A DNA stretch of 64,000 bases. It comes from DATARH01 sp963773625 (GTDB lineage Bacteria > Pseudomonadota > Alphaproteobacteria > ATCC43930 > CGMCC-115725). Positions 1 through 8,500 of this stretch are shown here, piece after piece (position 1 is the stretch's first letter; every line of letters begins with the position of its first letter). Under the pieces are notes generated by a model that did no database searches, was not told the DNA's origin, and worked only from the letters and a program-made list of their open reading frames with translations. The position numbers were made by a program, and so were the translations under genes. The DNA lies in contig CAVZCJ010000019.1 in NCBI GenBank assembly GCA_963773625.1, positions 248,001 to 312,000 of the forward strand, read 5' to 3'.

Positions 1-1028
1 ACGCTTTCCTGCAGCGCGTACATGCCGTACATGCCCGAGTGCATGTAGGAGAGGCCGCCGCCATTGGTGTTGAGCGGCAGCTTGCCGCCAGGCGCGGTGT
101 TGCGCTCCCAGATAAAGCTCGCCGCCTCGCCCTTCTTGCAGAAGCCGAGGTCTTCGAGGCCGTAGATCGGCAGATGCGCGAAGGCGTCGTAAATCATCAG
201 GTGATCGACGTCGTCGTGCTTGATGCCCGCCTCGGCGAAGGCGGCCGGGCCGGCGACACGAAAGGCGCGCGAGGAGGTGAAGTCCTCCATCTGCGACACC
301 ATCGGCGTCTCGACGCTCTCGCCGGTGCCGAGCAGATAGACCGGCTTTTGCGGAAAGTCTTTGGCGCGGTCGGCCGAGGTCAGGATCAGCGCGCCACCGC
401 CATCGGTCACCAGGCAGCACTGCAGCAGCCGGAACGGGTAGGCGATCATCCGCGAATTGAGCACGTCGTCGACGGTGATCGGATCGTGGAAGGTCGCGCG
501 CGGGTTTTTCGCCGCCCATTCGCGCTGCACGACCGCGACCATGGCGAGCTGTTCGTGGGTCAGGCCATAGGTCTTCATGTAGCGCAGCACCGGAATGGTG
601 AAGAGCGTCGGCGGCCCCATCGGCCCGTACGGCGCCTCGAATTGCCCGGCGAGGCTGGCGGCGGAGGCTGGCGGCCGGGTGCGCCCGACCCCGGAACGTC
701 CGCTTTCGCCATGGGTGATGAGGATGGTCTTGCGCAATCCGCTCTCGATCGCCGCGGCCGCGTGGCGGACATGGATCATGAACGAGCAGCCGCCGACCGC
801 GGTGCCGTCGACCCATTTCGGGGTGATGCCGAGGTAATGCGCGAGCGTCACCGGGGTCTCGCCGGCGGTGGCGATGCCGTCGATGTCCTTGGGGCCGAGC
901 CCAGCGTCCTTCATCGCGTTGAGCGCGGCGTCGGCATGCAGGCCGATCTGCGAGAGTTCGGGGATGCGGCCCATCTCAGTGGTCTCGGCCGCGCCGACGA
1001 TGGCGACATCGTTGCGTCTTCCAGTCAT
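1..1028 (-). CDS. Thiolase-like lipid-transfer (SCP-x) family protein, 3' end cut by window
   Basis: Reads from ATG at 1028 leftwards without a stop to base 1, so the C-terminus lies outside the window. The protein opens with a thiolase N-terminal motif (DVAIVGAAETTEMGR), contains GGCSFMIHVRHAAAAI around the position of the thiolase nucleophile loop, and near the cut end shows LNTNGGGLSYMHSG, the Gly-rich C-terminal motif of the non-condensing lipid-transfer/acetyl-CoA acetyltransferase subfamily. The gene that would precede it on the same strand encodes a DUF35 OB-fold/Zn-ribbon protein 5 nt upstream; that pairing is typical of thiolase-like proteins acting on sterol or aromatic acyl-CoA side chains, where the OB-fold partner forms a complex with the thiolase. 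No frame change was found between 1028 and about 40. Substrate unknown. Confidence 0.8.
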   Translation of the reverse strand, partial: MTGRRNDVAIVGAAETTEMGRIPELSQIGLHADAALNAMKDAGLGPKDIDGIATAGETPVTLAHYLGITPKWVDGTAVGGCSFMIHVRHAAAAIESGLRKTILITHGESGRSGVGRTRPPASAASLAGQFEAPYGPMGPPTLFTIPVLRYMKTYGLTHEQLAMVAVVQREWAAKNPRATFHDPITVDDVLNSRMIAYPFRLLQCCLVTDGGGALILTSADRAKDFPQKPVYLLGTGESVETPMVSQMEDFTSSRAFRVAGPAAFAEAGIKHDDVDHLMIYDAFAHLPIYGLEDLGFCKKGEAASFIWERNTAPGGKLPLNTNGGGLSYMHSGMYGMYALQES

Positions 1029-1032
1029 GGCC

Positions 1033-1453
1033 TCAACCTTTCGCCGGGCGGAAAAGGGGCAGCGTGATGTCGTCGTCGAGCTTCTCGAAGGCGACTTCGA
1101 CCGGCATGTCGAGCACCAACGCCTCGGGGGTTTGCGGGCAGTCCGTGATGTTGGTCATCATCCGCGGTCCCTCGTCGAGTTCGACGACCGCGATCGCGTA
1201 AGGCGGCGTGAAGCCGGGCACCGGGCGGTGATGGATCACGTAGCTGTAGAGCCGGCCCTTGCCGGTCGCCTTGAAGACGCTGACCGCGCGGCTGGCGCAA
1301 GACGGGGCAAAACGGGCGCGGCGGGAAATAGGTCTTCCGGCAGGAATTGCAGCGCTGCAGGCGCAGTTCGCCGGCCTTCGTGCCGTCCCAGAAATGCTGC
1401 GTCTCGGGGGTCGGCTGCGGCCGCGGCCGTTGTCCTTCAGGCATCGTCTCCAC
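1033..1453 (-). CDS. DUF35 Zn-ribbon/OB-fold protein (frameshifted)
   Basis: The N-terminal part has a rubredoxin-like zinc knuckle (RCNSCRKTYFPPRPFCP) after an acidic helix containing QHFWDG. The C-terminal part is an OB-fold with GKGRLYSYVIHHRPVPGF, as in DUF35 proteins that bind acyl-CoA and partner thiolase-like enzymes. The two halves are in different frames. Dropping one base near 1299 restores the second zinc knuckle as CPVCASRAVSV, so the break looks like a single inserted base. The start is GTG at 1453 (METMPEG) or ATG at 1444; GTG gives the longer protein. It is followed 5 nt later by the thiolase-like gene, so the two are probably cotranscribed and form a complex (inferred from known DUF35-thiolase pairs). 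Confidence 0.75.
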
Positions 1454-1532
1454 CCTCTTGGTTGACCCGAATCAAGATTGACGCGCTGCCATGTCTTGCA
1501 CAAATGGACGGCCGGCAACGCAAGGAACTCCC

Positions 1533-2046
1533 ATGATCACCCCTTCCTACGTCCGCACCATGGCCGCCTACAATAGCGAGATGAACCGGCGGCTCTACGC
1601 CGCCGCGTCGCGCCTCTCGGATGACGAGCGCCGCCGCGACCGTGGCGCCTTCTGGCACTCGCTGCACGGCACGCTAGTGCACATCCTATGGGGCGACGGC
1701 CAATGGATGAGCCGCTTCGACGGCTGGGAGCGCCCGCAGACGCCGATCAAGGAGAGCGACCATATGCTCGCCGGCTGGGACGAACTGCACGCGGCGCGGG
1801 TCGAAGCGGACCGGAAGATCGACGCCTGGGCCGGCAAGGTTGACCAGGCCTATCTCGACCGCGACATGACCTGGTTCAGCGGCGCCGCGCAGCGCGAGGT
1901 GACCGCGCCCATACGGGCTCCTGGTCACGCATTTCTTCAATCACCAAACCCATCACCGTGGGCAAGCGCACGCGCTGATCACCGCCGCCGGCGAGAAAAC
2001 CGACGATACCGACCTGTTTCTCGTGATCCCGCAGATGATCGGTTGA
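1533..2046 (+). CDS. DinB family putative metal-dependent protein (frameshifted)
   Basis: DinB-fold four-helix-bundle protein of about 170 residues. The first metal-ligand histidine is seen in LHGTLVHILWGDGQW (about residue 50) and the other two in FFNHQTHHRGQAHAL near the C-terminus, the normal DinB His triad. The two parts lie in different frames; removing one C from the CCC at about 1908-1910 gives a continuous reading APYGLLVTHFF and ends at TGA 2046. ATG at 1533 is preceded by AAGGAA. Members of this family bind divalent metal and some use mycothiol or bacillithiol; in Gram-negative bacteria the role is usually unknown. It converges with the histidine-kinase gene, whose stop lies 9 nt away. 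Confidence 0.75.
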
Positions 2047-2055
2047 GGCTCAGCA

Positions 2056-4092
2056 TCAGCCGAGCGGCGCCGCCACAGTGCGTTGACGCGCCGGGGCGCG
2101 CCGTGGGCGCGGCGGCGTCTGTCCCAGAATCGCCGCGACCTTGGCGTTGAGCTCCTCGGCGCGAAACGGCTTCTGCAGCAGAAGGCCCACCACTCCTTCC
2201 TCGTGCGCCACCAGGTCGGCGAATCCGCTGACAAAGAGAGTCCGTAAATCGGGACGGTTCTGACGTGCCGCTTGAGCAAGTTCGCTGCCGCTCATACCGG
2301 GCATCGCCATGTCGGCAATCAAGAGATCGATATGCGGATCGTCGCGGTCGAGATGCTCGAGCGCGGCGCCGCCGCTGCCCGCCTCGACGACCGTATGGCC
2401 CGCCTCGCGAAGCATCTGAGGCTGTGACGGCGCGGACCTCGTCTTCATCGTCAACGAGGAGGATCCCGCAGGTACGCGGAACGGACCTGCCCAGCGGAGG
2501 CTGTCCTGCCAAAGCGCAGCAGCCCGTGCGGCATGATTTCCCTGGGTCCGCGGCAGAAACACCTTCACCGCCGTGCCGGCGCCAGGGGTGGTCTCGATGC
2601 GAACGCCTCCGCCCAGCTGCTGGGCGACGCCCAGCACTTGCGACAGACCGAGGCCCGAGCCCTTGCCGATCTCCTTGGTGGTGAAGAACGGGTCGAACAC
2701 CTTGCCGATAATCTCGGCGGGGATGCCACCGCCGGTATCGGCGACGGAAACCATCGCATACTCGCCCGCCGGCGGGTCCTCGGGCTGCGCTGGCGCACCC
2801 AGCACGGCGTTGGCGGTGGAAATCGTGATCGTGCCGCCATGGGGCATTGCGTCGCGCGAATTGATCGCGAGGTTCAACAAGACCAACTCGAGTTGCGCCA
2901 CATCGGCGAGCGTGCGCCATAGCCCTTTCGCCGGCGCCAACTCGATGCGGATCGAGGCGCCAATCGTGCTGTGCAGCAGCGTCGCCATGCCGGAGATCAC
3001 CTGATTGAGATTGACCGGCTCGGGGTTCATTCGCTGCTGACGCGCGAAAGCCAATAGCTGCGCCGTCAGGTTGGCGCCGCGTTCCGCCGCCGCCAGCGCA
3101 CCCTTGATCAGCCGCGCCGAACGCTCGTCGACAGCGCCAAGTCTGGCGTCGAGCAACTCGATATTGCCCATGATCGAGGTCAGGAGATTGTTGAAATCAT
3201 GGGCGATGCCGGCGGTCAGCTGACCGATCGCCTCGACGCGCTGCTTGCGGCTGAGTTGCGCCTCCGCTTGCTGGCGCTCCTCGATCTGCTGCGCCAAGCG
3301 GCGGTTGGCGGCTTCAAGCTCGGCGGTGCGAGCGGCAACCCGCTCCTCAAGCAACTCGTTGGCATGACGGATATCGTCAATATCGACGGCGGTGCCGAGC
3401 CAATACGAGATGCCGCCGTCCGAGTGCATCGGCCGGTTCTGAATGCGATGCCAGCGAAAGAAGCCATCATGCCGGCGGATACGCGCCTCAACTTCGAATT
3501 CCCGGCCCTCTGACGTACGCCGCGGAGCGGGCGATGCGAAGGCGATCGCGGTCTTCCGGATGAATCGAACGCGTCTCGCGCCGTCGGTTCCGGTCCGACC
3601 GGACGACCGATGTATCGGTGGAACTCGCGGTTGTAATAGATCGCGTTTCCCGCGGTATCGAGCACATAGGCCATCTGCGGCAGCGCCTCGAGCATCGAGC
3701 GAAACCGCTCTTCGCTTTCGCGCAGCGCCGCCTCGGCGCGCTTGCGGTCGTCGATGTCGCGGAACACGACAACGAGTCCGCCGCTGCGGCCCCGGTTGGA
3801 CATCGAGGCTGATCCAACGCCGCCGAGCGCCGGCGCGACGGCTTCGAGATGAACGCGCTTACGGGTGGCGAGCACCGCACGGTACGCGCGATACGGCTCA
3901 CCGTCCTCGATACCGGGAAAGACGTCGAGCAGATGCCGGCCGACGACCGCGTCGACTTCCTTGCCCCACAATTCGAGCGCGCGCCGGTTGGCGAACAGAA
4001 TCCGCTCGCGCCGATCCATCGCATAAACGGCGTCGCCAATCGCCTCCAGAACCTCGGCGAGCGCATCTCTGCGAAGGCCGTGCGGTCTTCAA
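2056..4092 (-). CDS. Hybrid PAS-PAS sensor histidine kinase with C-terminal receiver (frameshifted)
   Basis: Cytoplasmic hybrid kinase with no membrane segment seen. Order from the N-terminus: PAS1 (AIGDAVYAMDRRERILFAN), PAS2 (ESEERFRSMLEALPQMAYV), coiled-coil linker (ELLEERVAARTAELEAANRR), HisKA with phospho-His in GIAHDFNNLLTSIMG, HATPase with N box NLAINSRDAMP, G1 DTGGGIP and G2 GKGSGLGL, then a receiver with LLVDDEDEVRAV, acceptor Asp in LIADMAMPGM and Lys in LLQKPF. At least five frame changes interrupt it (near 4066, 3575, 3520, 2470, 2428). I start it at TTG 4092: an SD (GGGGAGGAG) lies 8 nt upstream and an EcfG-type promoter ends 26 nt upstream, and removing one base at about 4066 joins this start to PAS1. 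The signal sensed and the output are unknown. First ATG in the PAS1 frame is 4019. Confidence 0.8.
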
Positions 4093-4118
4093 TGCTGCGA
4101 CTCCTCCCCGAAACCGGG

Positions 4119-4143
4119 AACGCCGGCTCGGGCCTGGAGTTCC
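4119..4143 (-). promoter_or_regulatory. EcfG-type general stress promoter of the hybrid histidine kinase
   Basis: On the minus strand the sequence reads GGAAC, 16 bases, CGTT, a full match to the alphaproteobacterial EcfG consensus (GGAAC-N16/17-CGTT). It ends 26 nt before the TTG start at 4092, leaving room for a short leader that carries the GGGGAGGAG ribosome site at 4101-4109. This placement also supports the TTG start over the ATG at 4019. Confidence 0.7.
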
Positions 4144-4194
4144 GTTCACCGGCAACGTGCCTATCTTAGCCGATACGCAGATAGGAGCACGACG

Positions 4195-5585
4195 ATGGCG
4201 AAAGTCAGGCGCGAGCGGGATAGCCTTGGCGAGATCGACGTGCCGGCCGAGCGGCTCTGGGGCGCGCAAACCCAGCGCTCGATCGAGAATTTCCCGATCG
4301 GCCGGCCGCGGTTCATCTGGGGACGCGCGGTCATCCGCGCGCTCGGCATCGTCAAGAAGGCGTCGGCGCAAACGAATCGCGCGCTCGCGGTGCTGTCCGA
4401 AGACAAGGCGGCGCTGATTGTCGCAAGCCGCCGACGAGGTCATCTCCGGAGCGCTCGATCACGAATTCCCGCTCGTCGCCTTCCAGACCGGCTCCGGGAA
4501 CCCAGTCGAACATGAACGCCAACGAGGTCATCGCCCGCCGCGCCGCGACGCTCGGCAACGGCAAGACCGGCGATCCATCCGAATGATGACGTCAACCGCA
4601 GCCAGTCGTCGAACGACGCCTTTCCCGCGGTGATGCACATCGCCGCCGCCGAGACGATCGAGGGCGCCCTGCTCCCGGCGCTGCACGAGCTGCGGGTCGC
4701 GCTCGTCGGAACGGAGCCGCGCGCTGGGCGATATCGTCATCATCGGCCGCACCCATCTGCAGGACGCGACACCGCTGACCCTCGGCCAGGTGTTTTCCGG
4801 CTGGATCGCGCAGATCGACCAGGCCGTTGCCGGCATCCGCGCCTCGCTCGACCCGCTGCACGAGATACCGCTCGGCGGCACCGCGGTCGGCACCGGGCTC
4901 AACGCGCCGCCGGCCTTCGGCACGCTCGCGGCGCAGCGCATCGCCCAGGAGACGGGGCTGGCGTTTCGCCACGCCGCCAATCTCTTCGCGGTCGGCTCGT
5001 CGCACGACGCGATGGTCGGCGCGAGCGCGGCGCTGCGCACTTTGGCCGGCGCCCTGTTCAAGATCGCCAACGACATCCGCTGGTATGCGAGCGGCCCTCG
5101 CGCCGGCATCGGCGAATTGATCCTGCCCGAGAACGAGCCGGGTTCGTCGATCATGCCGGGCAAGATCAACCCGACCCAGTGCGAGGCGCTGACCATGGTC
5201 GCGGCGCAGGTGTTCGGCAACGACCAAACCGTCGCCTTCGCCGGCAGCCAGGGCAAGTTTCCAGCTCAACGCCTATAAGCCGATCATCCTGTTCAACGTG
5301 CTGGAGTCCGCTGAGCTGCTGGCCGAGGCGTGCCGGTCGTTCACCGCCAATTGCGTCCGCGGGATCGAGGCCAACAAAATCCGCATCGCCGAACATCTGC
5401 GGGACTCGCTGATGCTGGTGACGGCGCTGTCACCGCATATCGGCTACGAGAAGAGCGCCGAGATTGCGCTCGCCGCGCATCGCGAGGGGTTGAGCCTGCG
5501 CGAAGCGGCGCTGAAGCTCGGCTATGTCAGCGCCGAGGATTTCGACCGATGGGTGCGACCCGAGGACATGGTCGGGCCGCGCTAG
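4195..5585 (+). CDS. fumC: Fumarate hydratase class II (frameshifted)
   Basis: Iron-independent fumarase interconverting fumarate and L-malate in the TCA cycle. Family landmarks are all present: GEIDVPAERLWGAQTQRSIENF at the N-terminus, the substrate-site motif HPNDDVNRSQSSND, GRTHLQDATPLTLGQ, and the fumarate-lyase signature GSSIMPGKINP with the flexible active-site loop. The gene is split over three frames at five places (about 4423, 4500, 4572, 4725, 5260). Each is repaired by deleting one base, for example AAGTTTCC to AAGTTCC, which restores GKFQLNAYKP. The repaired protein is about 461 residues, normal for FumC. Start ATG 4195; stop TAG 5585. The TCA function and perfect motifs argue against a true pseudogene. 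Confidence 0.9.
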
Positions 5586-5641
5586 CGATCGCGGCTGCGG
5601 CAATCATAAGCTCTCCGCGCACCCTGCTGCGAGGCGAAGCG

Positions 5642-6945
5642 ATGGCGCTCGAAGACCGCTTTGGCCTGGCCCTGACAACAAGCGACGCGCCGCGGTCAGC
5701 GGACTACACGCACCGCCGTCGATCTGATGCTGTCGGCCAATGCCGGCGCCGAAGCGCTGCTCGACCGCGCGCTCGCGCGCCGACCCGAATTCGCGGCGGC
5801 GCATATCGCCAAGGCGCGGCTCTGCCAGGTGCAGGCGCGCATCCCCGAGGCGAAGGACGCGGCGGCCAGTGCGCGCGCCCTAGCCGGCCAGGTCACGCCG
5901 CGCGAGGCACGGCAGATCGAGACGTCGCGCTGCGCGGTCGATGGCAACGGGCCGGGGGCGATGGCGCTGCTGGAGGAGCACGTCGCCGATTATCCGCGCG
6001 ACGGATTGGCGCTGTCGCTGGCGCTCGGCGTGTTCGGGTTGCTCGGCTTCAGCGGCCGTATCGACCATCACGAAGCGCAGCTGGCGCTGCTCAAACGGCT
6101 GGCGCCGCATTGGGGCGACGACTGGTGGTTTCTCACCTATCTCGGCTGGGCGCGCATCGAACTCGGCGACATCGCCCGCGGTGCCGCCGAGGTCGAGCGC
6201 GCGCTCGAAGGCAATCCGCGCAACGCCTTCGCCGCGCATGCCCGCGCGCACGGCTATTACGAGGCGGGCGATCCCGAGCGCGGCGCCGCTTTCGTCGAAG
6301 GCTGGCTGCCGGGATATGCACAGGGAGAGCCAGCTGCATTGCCACATCTCCTGGCATCTGGCGCTGTTCGAACTGGCGCGCGGCAATGCCGAGCGCGCCC
6401 GCGAACTCTATGCCGATGCGATCCGGCCGGCAGTGTCGCACGCCCCGCCGCTGTTCAATCTTGCCGACGCCGCGTCGTTCCTGTGGCGCTGGCGGATTTA
6501 TGATCTCGGGCGCGATCCCGGCGATTGGAACGAGGTGGCGGCCTATGCGCGGCGCTGCTTTCCGCAGGCCGGCGTCCATTTCGCCGATGTTCATGCTGCG
6601 CTCGCCGAAAGCCCGGAGCTGACCGACGAGCGCGCGGGTCAATGCCGAGCGCGGCTCGATGCTGGCCGGCTTCCGCAGGGCACGGTCGTGCCTGAGCTTT
6701 GCGCCGGCGCGGCGGCGTTCGCGCGCGGCGACTACGCCGAGGCAGCCGCGCAACTTGGCTCGGCGATGCCCGAGCTGGCGCGGATTGGCGGCAGTCATGC
6801 GCAGCGCGAGGTGTTCGAGGACACCTACATCGTCGCCTGCCTACGCGCCGGCGAAGGCGCCAAGGCGGCCGAACGGCTCAAGACGCGCCTCGCCCGCCGC
6901 TCGTCGGCGCGCGACGAGCGCTGGCTCGCGGCAGCCCAGGGCTGA
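5642..6945 (+). CDS. TTC38-family tetratricopeptide repeat protein (frameshifted)
   Basis: Soluble helical-repeat protein of about 430 residues resembling the tetratricopeptide repeat protein 38 (TTC38) family: it begins MALEDRFGLALTT, has paired helices such as LLDRALARRPEFAAAHIAKA, a central segment with WWFLTYLGWARIELGD, and the characteristic LHCHISWHLALFELARGN. Family members have no settled biochemical role and are assumed to be scaffolds. Frame breaks occur near 5690 and near 6315, where the reading passes from the frame ending at GWLPGYAQ to the frame beginning RESQLHCH. The start ATG follows GAGGCGAAGCG. It lies 56 nt after fumC on the same strand, but with no evidence of a shared job. 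Confidence 0.7.
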
Positions 6946-6953
6946 CCTTCGCC

Positions 6954-6979
6954 GGAACCATCCTCTCCAACCCCACGTT
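6954..6979 (+). promoter_or_regulatory. EcfG-type general stress promoter (17-bp spacer)
   Basis: GGAAC at 6954-6958, 17 bases, CGTT at 6976-6979. This is the alphaproteobacterial EcfG consensus. It lies in the gap after the TPR gene and 48 nt before the ATG of the 26-residue membrane peptide at 7028. Confidence 0.75.
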
Positions 6980-7027
6980 GGCGTGCGGTCCGCTTCGGAA
7001 AACCGGAAGCAGCGAGAGGAGAACATC

Positions 7028-7108
7028 ATGGGCCGTGGACTGCTGTTGTGGCTGATCGGGATTCCGCTGCCGATCATCCTGCTGCTCTGGGTCTTTCACG
7101 TCATCTGA
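7028..7108 (+). CDS. Single-span 26-residue membrane peptide
   Basis: Tiny ORF of 26 residues consisting almost entirely of one hydrophobic helix (LLLWLIGIPLPIILLLWVF) after a short MGRG start. It is preceded by an excellent SD (GAGAGGAGAA) 6 nt from the ATG and by an EcfG-type promoter. It precedes csbD by 69 nt in what looks like a small stress gene tandem. Function unknown. Translation is supported by the SD, the in-frame stop and the promoter rather than by homology. Confidence 0.6.
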   Translation: MGRGLLLWLIGIPLPIILLLWVFHVI

Positions 7109-7118
7109 CCAGCGGATT

Positions 7119-7143
7119 GGAACGCAAAACCAATGCCGCCGTT
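7119..7143 (+). promoter_or_regulatory. EcfG-type general stress promoter (16-bp spacer) of csbD
   Basis: GGAAC at 7119-7123, 16 bases, CGTT at 7140-7143, ending 34 nt before the csbD ATG. It is the second full match within 170 bp, so csbD appears to have its own stress promoter as well as possible read-through from the preceding gene. Confidence 0.75.
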
Positions 7144-7177
7144 GAGCTTGCACAACTGACCAAACGTGGAGCACATC

Positions 7178-7360
7178 ATGGACAAGCAACGCATCGCCGG
7201 CGCCGCCAAAAAGGCGACCGGCACCGTCAAAAAAGCCGTCGGCAAGGTGACCGGCAACCGCCGGCTCGTCGCCGAGGGCCGCGCCGACAAGGCAGAAGGC
7301 CGGGTCCGTTCGGCCGTCGGCAAGGCGAAGGACGCCGCGCGCGAATTCGTCAAGCGCTGA
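7178..7360 (+). CDS. CsbD family stress protein
   Basis: A 60-residue, Lys/Ala-rich hydrophilic protein: MDKQRIAGAAKKATGTVKKA, then GKVTGNRRLVAEGRADKAEG. These are the two repeats that define the CsbD (YjbJ) family of general-stress proteins. No enzyme activity is known for the family; expression under alternative stress sigma factors is the common theme. I choose ATG 7178 over an in-frame ATG 12 nt upstream because the family begins with MDKxRIxG and GTGGAG sits at SD distance. Its promoter matches EcfG. Confidence 0.9.
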   Translation: MDKQRIAGAAKKATGTVKKAVGKVTGNRRLVAEGRADKAEGRVRSAVGKAKDAAREFVKR

Positions 7361-7441
7361 CCCATCGCGGCTGATTGGCCGCCAGCCGCCTGCCACGGCG
7401 GCAACATCAACAACCTTTAGAAACGGCAACCGGGGATCGCC

Positions 7442-7588
7442 ATGCGCCTTCTCATCCTCATCCTATTGGTCTTACTGCTGGTTGGTGCGCTACCGCTGTG
7501 GCCGTACAGTGCCGGCTGGAGCTACTATCCATCCGGAGGGTTTGGGTTGCTGGCGGTGATCCTGATCATCGTCCTGCTGGTCGGATGA
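7442..7588 (+). CDS. DUF3309 small membrane protein
   Basis: A 48-residue protein with two hydrophobic segments (LLILILLVLLLVGALPLWPY and GLLAVILIIVLLVG) separated by SAGWSYYPSGGF. The central WPYS-GW-YPSGG pattern is the hallmark of DUF3309, a family of tiny membrane proteins common in Rhizobiales and Rhodospirillales. Function unknown. It follows csbD by 81 nt; no EcfG match is visible directly upstream, so it may be read from the csbD promoter. GGGGATCGCC just before the ATG offers a weak SD. Confidence 0.85.
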   Translation: MRLLILILLVLLLVGALPLWPYSAGWSYYPSGGFGLLAVILIIVLLVG

Positions 7589-7680
7589 CGCTGGCCAGCC
7601 CTTCCCCGGCCGGCGTTGACAGCCCTGCCCTTCCCCCGCAAGCTTTTCGCGCAGTTGTGCAGGTTTCGCGGGAGGAAGCG

Positions 7681-8472
7681 GTGGCCGAGGAAAATCTGGT
7701 TCTCTATGAGTGCGCCGACCGCATAGCGACGATCTCGCTCAATCGGCCGGAAAAACTCAACGCCGTCAGCGATGAGGTTGTGCGCCAGCTCTCCGAGGCG
7801 TTCCGCCGCTTCGATCTCGATCCCGAGGCCGATGTCGCGATCCTGACCGGCAAGGGCCGCGCTTTTTCCTCCGGCGCCGATGTGCATCAACGGCAATTAC
7901 GCAGCCGCGACGAGTTCGAGAAACTCGGCGGTCCGCAAGGCTGGGGCACCAACTCGGCCGACTTGTTCAGCCGATCGGTCAACTGGAAGCCGATCATCGC
8001 CGCGGTGCACGGCTATGTGCTGGGGCTGGCGCTGGGTCTTACCCTCGAATCCGATTTGATCGTTGCCGAGGCCGGCACGCGGCTTCAGCTGACCGAGACC
8101 TCGCGCGGCCTCGGCGCATCGCGCTATTGGGCGCTGTTCCACTACCGCAATGCCGCCGCGTTCGGTGAAGAGATCGCGCTGACGGGGCGATTTTTTACCG
8201 CTGAGGAAGGCTTTGCCGCCGGCATCTTCAACCGTCTCGCGCCCGCCGGAAAGGTGCTCGAAGTGGCCCGCGAACTCGCCCAGGCAGTGGCCAAGAACCC
8301 GCCCCTGAGCGTCCGCACGACGGTGCGCACCCGCCGCTGGTATCTCGACCGGCTCGTGCGCGAGGCGCAGTTCATCGCCGCGCCGTTCCAGCTTTATCTG
8401 ACCGAGGATTTCCAAGAGGCCGCCCGCGCGTTTGCCGAAAAGCGGCCGCCGCGCGGGTTCAAGGGACGGTGA
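7681..8472 (+). CDS. Enoyl-CoA hydratase/isomerase family protein
   Basis: Crotonase-fold protein of 263 residues from GTG 7681, which is preceded by GGGAGGAAGC. The oxyanion-hole motifs are present: LTGKGRAFSSGADV and AAVHGYVLGLALGLTLESD. The second catalytic position keeps a Glu (LTETSRGLG), but the first Glu of hydratases (GGGCEL in the family) is replaced: the aligned stretch reads GLALGL. A true syn-hydration of enoyl-CoA is therefore doubtful; one-acid crotonases include isomerases, thioesterases and decarboxylases. The CoA-transferase 28 nt downstream and a second crotonase after that suggest an operon for activating and processing a particular carboxylic acid. Confidence 0.8.
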   Translation: MAEENLVLYECADRIATISLNRPEKLNAVSDEVVRQLSEAFRRFDLDPEADVAILTGKGRAFSSGADVHQRQLRSRDEFEKLGGPQGWGTNSADLFSRSVNWKPIIAAVHGYVLGLALGLTLESDLIVAEAGTRLQLTETSRGLGASRYWALFHYRNAAAFGEEIALTGRFFTAEEGFAAGIFNRLAPAGKVLEVARELAQAVAKNPPLSVRTTVRTRRWYLDRLVREAQFIAAPFQLYLTEDFQEAARAFAEKRPPRGFKGR

Positions 8473-8500
8473 TCGGCCGCTCGCCGTGGCCCGCGCCAAC

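Noticed and set aside
39..1067. 342-codon plus-strand ORF over the thiolase gene
   Set aside because: Antisense shadow: no family features, while the minus strand has full thiolase motifs.
4117..4146. Forward GGAAC...CGTT at 4117-4146
   Set aside because: Spacer is 21 bases, outside the 16-17 range; the real site is the minus-strand match overlapping it.
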